Made by a program: the position numbers and the translations under genes
NCBI GenBank assembly: GCA_036346405.1
Contig: CM070562.1
Location: 110,582,412-110,646,411, forward strand
Direction: 5' to 3'
DNA length: 64,000 nucleotides
Origin: Phyllostachys edulis
Taxonomy: Eukaryota > Streptophyta > Magnoliopsida > Poales > Poaceae
Part shown: in pieces, positions 10,253 through 21,029 of the stretch
Position numbering within the stretch: position 1 is the first letter of the stretch
How the letters are laid out: each line of letters starts with the position of its first letter
The notes under the pieces: model-generated
Seen by the model: only the letters and a program-made list of their open reading frames with translations
Told to the model about the DNA's origin: nothing
Databases searched by the model: none

Positions 10253-13117
10253 TCATATATTAAGTCTAAAATGTACAGCCAGTGCAGTCGCATGCCCCCT
10301 ACTAGCCCCCCCAACTGCACCCCCAACATCCCCTCCCGCATCCCCACCGCCCACTCCACCTCCGTGTCCTCCCTGGCTCGCAGGCGCCCTTCTCTTTATT
10401 GGGTGTCGGGGCCTCGGCCCCGACAGGGAAAGACGGCCAGGAGCCCTGATCTGACAAGGACCGAGAGGCAAAGAGGTGGACAACACTGGGTGCTGTGTGG
10501 GTACTAGCGCACCGAGGAGTTGTGACCCGGACAGAACCTCAGTGGGTGTGGGCTGAGGTGCCAGGTCGTCATCCAGCAAGAACTCCTGCGCGTCCACGTC
10601 AACTGAGGAGGCCCCTCCGTCACAGGGCAATGTACCTACACAGTAAAATGTTGTTAGTTAATAAAAGACGCGATGCGTGCTGCGAAACAGAGAGGTGACG
10701 TACCCTCGGCTAGCGCCATGGCGTGCGCGAAGGAGTCCACAGGGAAGTGTGGCACGTTGTACGCGCCCTGCGTGTGCTGCGTGTGGAAGGCGAAGGGGTG
10801 TGGAGGACCGACTTAGTGCGACGCTGCCGGTGTACGGGGTTGTGCCCAGGCGGACCATCCGGCCTCCTCAGGCCTCGGCAGTGTCGGACGTGGTCTGGTA
10901 GAGCATCCGGCCTCATCAGGGCGCGTCGGTGTCGGACGTGGTCTGGCTGACCCTCCCTTTCTTTGTCTTCTTCTGCCGGACGGCCGGCCACGATTTAACG
11001 ACGGATCGGGTGGACCGTGCTCGAGCAACCCAACCTCCGGAGCTGGTGCACGACATACAGCCGAAAATACGTGTGGCTTGTTTGTGCCATCTGACGGACA
11101 ACTGGGCGTGTCTCGCGTGTGCCCTCCACACCATCCGTGAACCTCTGAAGCCAAGAGCGGCAGTCCGTCGCAATCTCAGCAGCCGTGCTCGCCTACATCG
11201 AAAACAAAACATGGTGAAAACTGTAATGGTGGATGCCAGAAGCGAAGTTTTTGAAGTCGGTTGTAACGTACCGCGTGGTGCACGTCCTGTGCTAAATGCA
11301 CAGGTTACGTGTCAGTCGGTGCCGGGAGACGTGGTGCGGGCTTCTCTGCAGCAAGCACAAGCCTAGTACGTGTCTAAGGAGCGTACCAACGAATGTACTC
11401 GTCGTAAGTCCTGTGGTTGTAAGGGGTGTTCTCTTGCACACGATCCTGTAGCGCGCCCTCCCACTGCCCTACCCACGAGTCCATCCTACTCGCCCGATTA
11501 AGTGCCGCTCTGAGACTCCTTCCCATCAAGGCGCAAGATGTAACATGTAGTTGGAAGTCGTGCGTAAGAGACAACAGCACAAACAACGCATGTATGCCGA
11601 TTACTCACGCGTGCCTGCCGTCGAGCCTTCGGGCGCCTAACTAATCTTGGAACCTCTCGCCGAGGCGGTGGCGCATCACACGATGCGCCCCGTAGTCCTC
11701 GACGAAGACAAGCGCCCTGCGGGTCAGCCAGTAGTCTGGTCTCGTAGGCACAGCGAGGACAACCCGTGGGGAGCGTGAGCAAGTAACTCCTGAGGTGAGT
11801 ATGGCTCCCAACGAACGTCATCCGCCTTGAGCCGGTCGAACTGCTCCACGAACGGCTCGTACGCCCATGTCACTGCGTGCCGGCGAATCGTACTGTAAGG
11901 AACACAACATATTAGATAGAACGATCGGTAATATGAAGAAATTAGTCGCGGGAAATAGTACATACCATCCATCGGCACCAAAGAGAGCCCATCGTCGGTA
12001 GGTCCACCTCGTCGGCGTTGTACATCTCGGCCCGTGCGAATATTTGTCGTTCAATAGGGGCCATCCGAGGCTAAAGCGCCGAACGACCACAAGCTGCGAT
12101 GGAGAGGACACCCGTGAGGACGGAGTTCGCCTCGACACAAGCACGCTCGCACAAGCCGCGATAGGTGGCGGCAAATCTGGCCAACCCCAAGCGATCTGGG
12201 GGCCTCCCGTCTCGATAATACTGGCGTATCGATGAGCCTCGCGTCGATCGTGTCGCCGTGGCTGGCCTGTAAACATCACCCAACCAAACAGCCACAACAA
12301 ATGCGCCTCGGTGGCATGACACCTCTTCGTGGCTTCATGCAGGTCCATCCGCTCGACACATGCACAAGGAAAAAGCTAGTAAGGCAGAGACCGTAGTGCG
12401 GAAGGAGAGCGCCGCACTTCCAATGCGAACGACGTCGAACACGTACCCGGAATTACGACAACCACTGCAAGGGCTGGCCATGCCTCTGTGCCTCTGGGAA
12501 GACGTAGTACCCGGCCGCGACCGTAGGCGGAAGGACTCCCTAAAACCTAGCCAGAAGGTCCTCGCGCCAGTTGTTCGGAGACTCCTACGGAAAGGCGGCA
12601 CCTCCCACGATAGGGAGGCCAAGAAGCAGCGAGACGTCCTGCAGGGTAGGGGCCATCTCCCCGAATGGGAGATGGAAAGTGTGAGTCTCCGGTCGCCATC
12701 GGTCCACAAGCGCTGTCAGCAGGGAACGGTCGAACGGGAAGCGTCGTGACCGCTTCGGCCCGGCATGGACGTCTCCATCGTCGCCGACCGCGGGTGCTGC
12801 CGGCTCGTCCTCCTCCGTGGCTTGCACCATCCGGGCGATAGGTAGCAGACCGGCATCGTTGAGCCTGCGAAACAACAAAAGGTTAGTACGAAAGGTACGT
12901 ATGGCGAGAAGATAGTGTCGACATATACTAACCTCACCGTCCAACAGGGTCGACCTCCGAGCCACGAGGTGTCCATGTGCGGATCACCCCCAACACAACA
13001 TCGCGTCGGCGGCTTCGCGGGATCACGGGACACAACGCGACGCGCGATGTAGCCGGTCGATGCGCTCCTCCAGGAGGCCGAAACTCCAGTCGGATCCGTG
13101 AGCCATACCTGCAACAC
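10253..13117 (-). pseudogene. Plant mobile domain (PMD) protein gene carried by MULE-1
   Basis: The PMD (formerly aminotransferase-like) domain occurs in MULEs and in domesticated plant genes that act in silencing and meristem maintenance. On the minus strand an exon ends MDTSWLGGRPCWTVR near 12934. After a 66-bp intron the next exon reads LNDAGLLPIARMVQ, then LLTALVDRWRPETHTFHLP and GEMAPTLQDVSLLLGLPIVG, the hallmark of the domain. Further pieces in shifting frames are VDLHEATKRC with LLWLFGWVMFTG (about 12.3 kb), FAATYRGLCERACVEANSVL (about 12.15 kb), and a segment with WEPYSPQELLAHAPHGLS (about 11.75 kb). The low-complexity C-terminal part to about 10.25 kb is weakly supported. Several frame changes mean the gene is broken. 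Confidence 0.75.
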
Positions 13118-13557
13118 AACTTGAAGTTAGCAAATATGCGAAAATAAAAAATCGAATGTAAAGAATAGTACATTTAACTTGCAAACAAACAAATAAAAAA
13201 GTACTAGCTAGCAGGACAACTTTTCAAAAGTAATGAAAAAGGGATAGTACTATAGCAATTACATAAACATTACGTGCAACATACGATACATGTGTTACAG
13301 CATTACGTACATGAAATAAAAATTGGGTAGTACCAGAACAGTTACATGAAAAATACAAAGTACAGATGACAATCTACACTGATTTGCAATTTTGGTCCCA
13401 CTTTGCACACTACAAGAAGTGCTAACGCAAACCATGGCGATGCCTACTCTCACCGGTGCCTTACATCTTCGGTCATGTAGCCCTCCCGTCAGTAGTGCCC
13501 ACAATCTACCTAACGCCCGACTTGTGCTTCATTCCATATCATTGGTATCTGACGACT
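13118..13557. other. Spacer between PMD gene and transposase in MULE-1
   Basis: AT-rich sequence of about 440 bp. I see no domain or RNA gene. It probably contains the PMD gene's promoter or 5' leader and the 3' end of the transposase transcript. Confidence 0.4.
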
Positions 13558-16048
13558 CTATCGACGACCCTTGCCACCCTTCAAAGATGTCAATATCCGA
13601 ATCCAGATCCTATTTGCAATATCCAAGGTGGCGAAGTTACCCACAACCCTAAAGCCCCTAAGCTCACCAGTCCATGCCTGCACCAACCTCTCCTTCAAGA
13701 AGTATTCGGACACAAAGTTCAAAGGGTCCATGCGCACAGTCTCGCATGCGGCGAGCACATGAGAGCATGGTTTGTGTAAGAGCTTTGGTTTGTTGCACGT
13801 ACAGCTAAGTCCGTTCACATGATCTCTAAGGCATACCTCGTGGGTGATAAGAGAACGAGCCGTCCCAAATCCGGCTCTATCCCGGAGGAGCACGTTGAAA
13901 CGATACTCCATATGGCCCATCATGTACACCGTGTGGCCCTTCTCTGTCTTTGCCTGCATGTATGCCGTAATCTTCGAGCAGTACAGTGTTTGAGGGTTGG
14001 TGGCATGAAGTGCGGCATTTGCATGCCTCTCCCTGAAATACCCGATTGTGCTGTGCAGAACACCTTCCACGATGGCGACGAGGGGTTGAGAACGAAGGCC
14101 CCTAAGAACCTAGTTGTACACCTCCGTAAGGTTAGTGGTCATTATGTCGTACCTTGCCCCGTCCGTGTCGTGCAGCAGAGACCACTTTTCCAATGGCTCG
14201 GCCTTGATCCAGTGGGAGAAGCACTCGATGTTCCTCGAGGTCCTCCACCTCGGACCAGCAAGTTCAGACTCTGCTCCCTGGTTCCTCGCGTCCACGTGTT
14301 TCCTGCTGTGTTCATCCAGCAGCGCCCATAAGGCATCAAATTTGCGTTGCTGGTTCTGCATAGCCAGCCTCTTAAATAGCTTCACCAAGGGTTGCTTCGG
14401 GAACTTCTTGAAGAAGTTGGCCCCCAAGTGGCGAATACACCATCTACTCCTCATATCTGGCCAAGGAAACGGCTCCTCCGGGTCTTCCTGAAGTGTTCTT
14501 ATGGCCTTCAGCATCCCGACGTGGCGATCATGGATCACGCACATACCAGGACGAGCTCGAACAACTCCCACCCTCAGATGTCGAAGGAACCACAACCAGC
14601 TGTCGAAATTATCACCTTCGACAAATGCGATGGCCAATAGCAGAATTTGATTGTTCCCGTCAACGCCTATGACGGTAAGGATCTGCCTCTTGTATTTTCC
14701 GGTCAAAAAGGTCCCGTCCACTGAGATCATGGGCCGCATATGCCTAAAAGCCTCGATCTGCGAGGAACGAAGGCTCTGAAGGCCCTATGCAATATCGAAA
14801 AACCTCATGGATTTTTAGATGGCATGTCCTTCTGAAAGATGTCGTGCGGGTTTCTCTCTGCAACACCTCAAGCATACGAGGAAGGTTGTCGACGCCGTCT
14901 CAAAAGATCCAAACCGTCTTTCCAAAGCCTTCGTTTTACGCGCCACGCCTTCGTAGAGTGATCTTGTACTTGAATTTCTTCTCAATAGCCACCATAATGT
15001 ACTTGGCCTCCACATCCTTCTTCTGCACTATCTCTCCATACATCAAATTGGCTATGAAGGTCGACGTTAGGTTACGATGTCTGCACAAAACACTGCTGAG
15101 CATGCAGGAGTGTGGCTCCACCTTTGAGATAATCCAGTGAGTCTCATACTTCGGTCTATGTCGTGCACTCGCCAAGGACAACCGCTTTCAGATTTCACGG
15201 TGTCTTCGCTCTTAGCTAGATTTGACGACCCGAAACGTCCGCTGCATAGACATAGCCCACAGCTTAATGGCATCCTGCAAGGATGTCTTATCAACAAACA
15301 TTGAGTGCAACCGAACCTCCGTGGCATGGTACTCCCACGGCGATTCGTGCTCGTCATGCGTAGATAGACCCTTAGCGTCCAATCTATTCCATTCCCGGGG
15401 GATGGGAACTCCATTCTCATCGGAACTGTCCTCGTTGTCATCTTGTAAAGCTTCCTCTCCAGCCAAGGCCATCCGGTCATCGCTTTCCATTTGATGCAAT
15501 ATGTAATCCCTATGCTCTCCTTCATCAGCTTGTCCTGTAGGCTCACCATGCGGTGACCGATCTTCCTCTCCTGTATCTACCGCGTCGAGCTCATCACAAG
15601 CAACATTCTCTGAACTCTTCAGAATAACCTGACCCTCCGGCCCTCTTCTTCACCAACATCTTTGGGCACCCGCCCTCGCGCCTCCGGATGGTATCCGTGG
15701 GGGCCGCACTTCATTTGGGCATGGTTGCACAAGTATCACACACTCATATCCACGGCGCCGACATCCTTCTATAAAGTCCTTCCACACTGCCGTGCGCGTT
15801 AGTCTTCTCGACTCCCATCTGATGTTCGTGGGAGACCGGCTCCAAAGCCCTTGTATGTCGACGCTGCACACCTCAGGGTTCAAAGAGAAGCTACGGGTGA
15901 GCCAATGCTTCACATCTTCGATTCGTGCATTCTCGCCGTCCGAGTGTACCACAGTGGCTTGCCGAAAACTGCTCAAGTCAACACCGCACGGACCTTCACG
16001 AACGGTGCCAACACCGTAATGCACTTTCAATGTAGTGGGTACATGCAT
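13558..16048 (-). pseudogene. MULE-1 transposase (MuDR-type DDE plus SWIM zinc finger)
   Basis: Minus strand. The catalytic block lies at 14110-14739 and contains MISVDGTFLTGKYK (first Asp), LLLAIAFVEGDNFDSW, CVIHDRHVGMLKAI (second Asp) and CIRHLGANFFKKF. Next comes WSLLHDTDGARYDIMTTN. A SWIM finger CTCNKPKLLHKPCSH sits in the 13558-14070 segment. Upstream, 14.8-15.2 kb has YETHWIISKVEPHSCML and other MULE N-terminal sequence. The 15212-15499 and 15650-16048 segments carry an acidic linker and the N-terminal domain (LKVHYGVGTVR). These segments lie in different frames with stops between them, which introns alone do not explain, so I call it a pseudogene. It cuts and pastes MULE-type ends when intact. 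Confidence 0.88.
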
Positions 16049-16842
16049 GACTTATTGTATGGCTGCAAATATTTCCAACATTGCAACTAGTTAGATCGCA
16101 ACGCACGACATGCAAGTACTGCTACATTGTAATTTACATTTCTAAGGCCCTTCGCCTATCGTCGACAACTACACGACAGCATGATCAAGACGTCATTCAT
16201 TACCTACGGCAGAGGCCACAATGAACGTGCAGTACGATATTTAGATTCAACATCAAAACCGAGCTATTCCATAGCAGGCATTATCCGATTCGGACGCTAA
16301 CTTGCAATCCGAAATGCTATAGGTGGTGTTCCAGTCTTCTACAAAGCTATACCTATTACCTAAGTCAATTTGTTCATATTAATTAACTTCTACTAATTAG
16401 TTTATACAAATAATTCATCCTCCTTATGCGCTCGGTCACGCATTATTCACCCAATAATAGTCGGCCACGCATACAACCACATAACTACAATACTTCTCAC
16501 AAACAGCACTAATACTCCCTCACAGACTATTTTTTCTCTAACTAAAGTTTCTTATCGCTGCTACTTACATACAAATCAACAACATTTCGATTTTCTACTT
16601 TTTTTCTCTAACTAAAATTTCATACGAGTACTACTTATACTACAATTTGTACTAAATAAACTATTTACCTACTACAAAAAATACACTACAAAATAAAACA
16701 AACTTACCTCGCAGATTCTATTTTCCTCTTCTCCCTCTCCCTCTCTTTTTTCCTCTCCTCTCCTCTCCCTCTATTTTTCCCTCTCCCCATGTGCGGCTTC
16801 TCCTAATGCTTTCTCTCTCTTTCTCGCCTTGGAGGGGCGGGT

Positions 16843-16851
16843 CTTTATATA
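16843..16851 (-). promoter_or_regulatory. Probable TATA box of the MULE-1 transposase
   Basis: TATATAAAG on the minus strand, about 800 bp upstream of the first recognisable transposase segment and about 250 bp inside the right end. It is followed downstream by a purine-rich leader (GAGAAAGAGAGAAAG). The position suits a MULE promoter located inside its terminal region. Confidence 0.45.
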
Positions 16852-17019
16852 GGCATCCATCGTACGAACCGTTGACGGCGAAGATGTCATCTTTGTCGCT
16901 CTGATGATCGCAATAATGACGCCAATCTGTTCGGCGCTGCATAAGATAAATGCTTAACGGTTGGGCGATAGGACTCGATCGTCTAATCGCATAACGATCG
17001 GATCCATCGTCAATTGTTC

Positions 17020-17118
17020 GGCGACAAACGCATATTTCTGTTAAAAAAAAAGAATGCAGAAATATTTTTGTAATTTCTAATAAAAAATAGATTATTTTTT
17101 AAAAAAAAACCCCCCTCC
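17020..17118 (-). repeat. MULE-1 right terminal inverted repeat
   Basis: Reverse complement of the left end, with the landmark ACAGAAATATGCGTTTGTCG and A-rich tracts. The terminal bases run into a C-rich stretch, so the last nucleotide is uncertain. Confidence 0.75.
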
Positions 17119-17349
17119 CCCTCTCTCTTTTTTGCTCTTGTTATAGCTAGTCGTATGGTTTTCTTTTTTGAACGTACGGATTTAAAATCCGTATGCTTAT
17201 TTTATCTTTTATGAACGAGGTTGATTCGTATCGTATGGTTACACGACGAATTAAGCCAGCTTATATCATGTAGCCAGCCACGTACAGCCAACGGGTGACG
17301 TAGTTATATTTTCAGTTGTCTTTATAGAATACACAATCTTTAAAATTTT

Positions 17350-17602
17350 TCTTGTTTCTCGTGATACAGTTGACTACATAATTGTAGACAATATCTTTCT
17401 CTCTCTTTATTCTCTTTCATCCACGTCAGCAAAAATCCTATGTAGCGACGACTATAGACGGCTGACATGCTCTAATGCTTTTCTTGGTTCTGGTGCTACA
17501 GTCGCTACAGAATTGTAGACAACATATTTCTCTCTCTTTATTTTCTTTCATCCACATCAGCTTAAATCTTACGTGACAGAGGTTATAGACAGCTGATGTA
17601 AG
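17350..17602 (+). repeat. Tandem duplication of about 120 bp
   Basis: Two copies, about 17350-17472 and 17482-17602. Both contain AATTGTAGACAA, TTTCTCTCTCTTTATT, CTTTCATCCAC and a TATAGAC-GCTGA ending. The rest of 17.13-17.98 kb shows nothing else I recognise. Confidence 0.75.
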
Positions 17603-17984
17603 CCCATTGTACATGACCTAACAGTGCAAGTAAACACGCATTAATTGTTTATAGGTTGCTAGTTGTTACCCTCTTGATTTATATTACTAATGCCCCCTCC
17701 CTCCTGGCGCAAAAGTGCGACGCCCTAGTTTAATGCCACAGTTAATCCTATTAAATTTGGCTAAATATATTATTTAAAGTTAATGGTTTGGATATATGCA
17801 AATGATACGAGTGAATTTATCATAAAAAATACTTTCATAATATTGCAATATCGCTCCTTGCGTGATATTTGATTTATACTACTGTCTTCTTTGTAGTAGT
17901 AAGGTATCGTAAAAATTCTCTATTTTTTTATCACTTTTGAGAAGAGAACTAGATATTTTGTGAACCTACATGGAAATTGGTGAA

Positions 17985-19917
17985 GTACTCTCTCTAATAA
18001 AACCTTTGGCTTCTAATTCGTCCAGTTGCTTCTTCAATTCAACTAATTCCTCTGCATTCATTCTCAGGCCTTTTGGAAATTGGTGTGGTTCTTAATTAAG
18101 TTGATAGTAAATTCTATTTCTCTATCCGGGGCATACCGGTAATTCTTCTAGAAATACATCTGGAAAATCTCTTACAACCGGTATGTCTTTTATTTCTTTT
18201 GTTTGCGGTGGCCAAGCTAGGATTAGTGATTTGATTAGGGTTCTAGTTCCAATATATTGTATCCGTGTTCGTCGGGCTTTGACTTTGGATTGAAGCTTGC
18301 TTAGTTTCAAATCTATACTCACCCCATGGGCGGATAACCAATCCATACCCAAAATTACTTCTAGTCCTCTTAGGGGTATTATATAGAGATCAGCTAAGAA
18401 CTTGGTATTATGAATTATAATGGTCTGCTTCCTTCGTATTGACGTTACTTCTAAAATTCCCGCCGGTGTACTAACTCCCATTGATTTTTTCCAAAGGTTC
18501 ATTAGCTAATTTGTTCTCCATTATGAAGTTATGAGCTATAAATGAGTGAGTAGCTCCCGGGTCAAATAAAACAGTACCCGTGGAGGGTGGAAGTAGTAGC
18601 GTACCCGTCACCACATCTGTTGCTTCTCCTATCTGCTCTGCAGTCACGTGAGTCAGGCGTGCCGGTCCCCCTTTTCCATGTCCTCCAGTGTTTGGTGTGC
18701 TGCCCCTGGACTGATTTACACGGTTAATCTGAGGTGGATTTGTGGTAGGTAGTCGGGGTACATATGCTGGTGGTGGTAGGGTTCCCGATATCTTCTGCGG
18801 GTGAGGGCATTCTGCCTTACGGTGCCCAGGCCTTCCACAATTAAAACACACATTGGTGCCTCTCAAGCAATCTTTAGTCAGGTGACCTCTCCCACAATTG
18901 GCGCATTTGGGGCTAAAATTTGTTGGGCTGCTGATTTGGGCGGTGGGTCTCTGAAAACACAGGTTGAATGATCTGGTCTAGGTGGGCCATATCTAGGTGG
19001 AAGTTGTTGTGGCATAAACTGACGAGGCTTATGAATAGGTGGAGAATGATGGCTTATCTTAGCCTTCTTCCTTCGTTTTTCTGCTAGGTTGGAATGTTCA
19101 TTTTCTAGTATAATGGCTCTATTGACCAAGTCCTGGAATTCAGTGATTTTATGAATGGACAAGAGCATTTTCAGATAAGGGTTCATTCCATTCAGGAATC
19201 TCTCTATTTTCTTTTCCTCGGTGTCAACATCAGCTGAGGCATAGCAAGAAAAGTCATTGAATTGGCTAAGGTATTCTGTCATCTTCTTCCCTCCCTGAGT
19301 TAAAGCTCTAAATTCACGCTTCTTCAATTCCATCCTTCCTGTGGGTACGTGAGTCTCAGTGAAACGCAGTTTAAATTCAGCCCACGTGAGTGGTCGTCAC
19401 GTCATTGACTGCTATTGCGGTTATAGTTAAGCCACCGCTTAGCTCTTGGTCCCGTCAAGCTGGTGTCTTTGCATATCGTACCTTCTCCTCATCTCGAACA
19501 TCCCATCGTGTCCAATTTCTTTTCTATCTCGACCAGCCACTCACTTGCATCTAATGGATCAGTAGCTTTAGCAAAAGTAGGAGGGCGGGTTTGTAAAAAG
19601 TCACCTAAACTGACCCCATGTGTTGGTGAAGAGGTAGTAGGTGCCACTCGAGTCAGCAAAGCTTCCATAAAGCGGTTTTGGCTTTCTTGGGATTCTTTTC
19701 TGGAGTTTTCTAAAAATTTGAGGACATCAGCCATTATACCTAGGGGATCTGTTGCTCTGGTAGGTGGCTGTTGACTGGTTCCTGGTAAGGTAGTATCTTG
19801 GGTTTGACCAGGTGCTGGCTCATTAGGGTTCACATTCGGGTTCTCTGCGGCTGGTTCTTGTGGCATAAGTCCCAATGTCAAACCCAACTCACGCTCTTCG
19901 CTTCCCTGACCTTCCAT
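17985..19917 (-). pseudogene. gag-protease-RT fragment of the Ty3/gypsy element
   Basis: Minus strand. From an ATG at 19917 a first segment ends with DASEWLVEIEKKLDT. A second (from 19333) is the retrotransposon gag core with KREFRALTQGGKKMTEYLSQ and KKIERFLNGMNPYLKMLLS. A third (from 18866) has the zinc knuckle CFNCGRPGHRKAEC and the protease active site VLFDPGATHSFIAH. A fourth (from 18502) has the protease C-terminal motif LEVILGMDWLSAHG. It continues into the conserved approach to reverse transcriptase at 17985-18060. At least three frame changes or stops separate the segments. Confidence 0.88.
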
Positions 19918-20174
19918 CCTGTAGGGGAAGATGTTAAGAAATAGTTACATTAATGGTCTTGTTAATAGCATTTTCATCCTAAGGGGTCTGTTGGTGATAA
20001 CATTATTTTCTTACTTCTGTAGCAGTAGTTTGCAATGGGGAAGAGAATATTACATTTCTCTCGTAAGAACTAACCGCGGTTAACTTGTATTAATCCACTC
20101 ATACATGAGGCAAATAACACCAAGAAACAAGGGGATTCAAAAAGATCCAATTCCTATTCTAGCTGAGTCTCTCG

Positions 20175-20425
20175 TGCTCAGTCACGCTTGAGATCCCGTT
20201 CTCAAGACCGCCCAAACCACGTGTTTGGGACCGCTCAGAGCTTGCCTCTGAGTGCGAACCTACACTACCCTGGATCCACGTGCCCAGGTACGCTCGAGAT
20301 CCCGTTCTCGAGACCGCTCAACTACGTGTTGGGAAACGCTCAGGGCTCATTCCTGAGTACGTCCAGGACTTCGCTCCTGGATACGCCAGAGCTACACGCT
20401 CGGAGTGCCACGAACCACTCGTCCG
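20175..20425. repeat. Array of about seven or eight short stem-loops in the retrotransposon leader
   Basis: Successive inverted repeats separated by a four-base joint ending in CG. Examples are CTTGAGATCCCGTTCTCAAG, CCCAAACCACGTGTTTGGG, CTCAGAGCTTGCCTCTGAG, CTCGAGATCCCGTTCTCGAG, CTCAGGGCTCATTCCTGAG and TCCAGGACTTCGCTCCTGGA. Stems are 7-8 bp and loops about 4-6 nt. Joints read ACCG, TGCG, TACG and similar. It lies between the primer-binding site and gag. Confidence 0.85.
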
Positions 20426-21015
20426 GGAAAACTGATGTGCAGAAATAAGATAAGGCATTCTTTTTATACCGTCAGCCCCTTTCTTTACTTTCTTTAAGTA
20501 ATTATGGATTACTTGGAAATGCTGACGGGTCATTTTGGTTATACAGATGAAAAGATAAGGAAGCTAACGGGTATGGTCCATACTTATCCCAAAATTGGAA
20601 AAGCAGATCCACACCAGATTTCTACTCCATGCCTCTAGCCCCAACATGAAAACTTATGACCTTATATTGATACTCCCCACCTACAATCTCAAATCTTGAT
20701 CCTATGTTGGATGGCTATCCTGACAGTTAATTAGCAAAAATAACTTGTATGAGGCCTACGACTAAGCCTACGTTTTCCCCGTACTCTCTTGGTCAAAAGA
20801 TTAAACCTACACCTCCTACGAATGAATGGTTCTACGTTAGTAGGCTGTCACTTTAAGAAGGGACAAGTTTTTAACATAATATTTTTGAAAGAGGTTGAGA
20901 AAGGGAATTGATATGGAGATAAAGGTTAAACATGTAGTTAATGCAATATAGCAAGCGAGAGCACACCTAAGTTCCTGCTACAGTTTCTATCTTACTAGCG
21001 TGGCCCGATCTTATT

Positions 21016-21027
21016 GCTCTGATACCA
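21016..21027 (-). other. Primer-binding site, initiator tRNA-Met type
   Basis: TGGTATCAGAGC on the minus strand, the standard 12-nt complement of the 3' end of plant initiator tRNA-Met. It starts two bases after the LTR end (...CGCCGCA). It fixes the orientation and the LTR edge. Confidence 0.93.
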
Positions 21028-21029
21028 GC

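Larger units (their letters stand above)
5664..17118. mobile_element. MULE-1: large degenerate Mutator-like element with accessory genes
   Basis: The ends are inverted repeats of roughly 100 bp. The left end runs from 5664 through ATTACAAAAATATT and ACAGAAATATACGTTTGTCG, and the right end reads inward with ATTACAAAAATATT and ACAGAAATATGCGTTTGTCG. The probable 9-bp target duplication is CCTTCTCTC (5655-5663) against CCCTCTCTC (17119-17127), with one mismatch and in low-complexity sequence, so the exact edges are approximate. Inside, on the minus strand, are a MULE transposase (13.6-16.0 kb), a plant-mobile-domain gene (about 10.3-13.1 kb) and two GRF-type finger genes; a third GRF-type gene is on the plus strand. 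All coding regions carry stops or frame changes, so the element is probably no longer autonomous. Confidence 0.85.
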
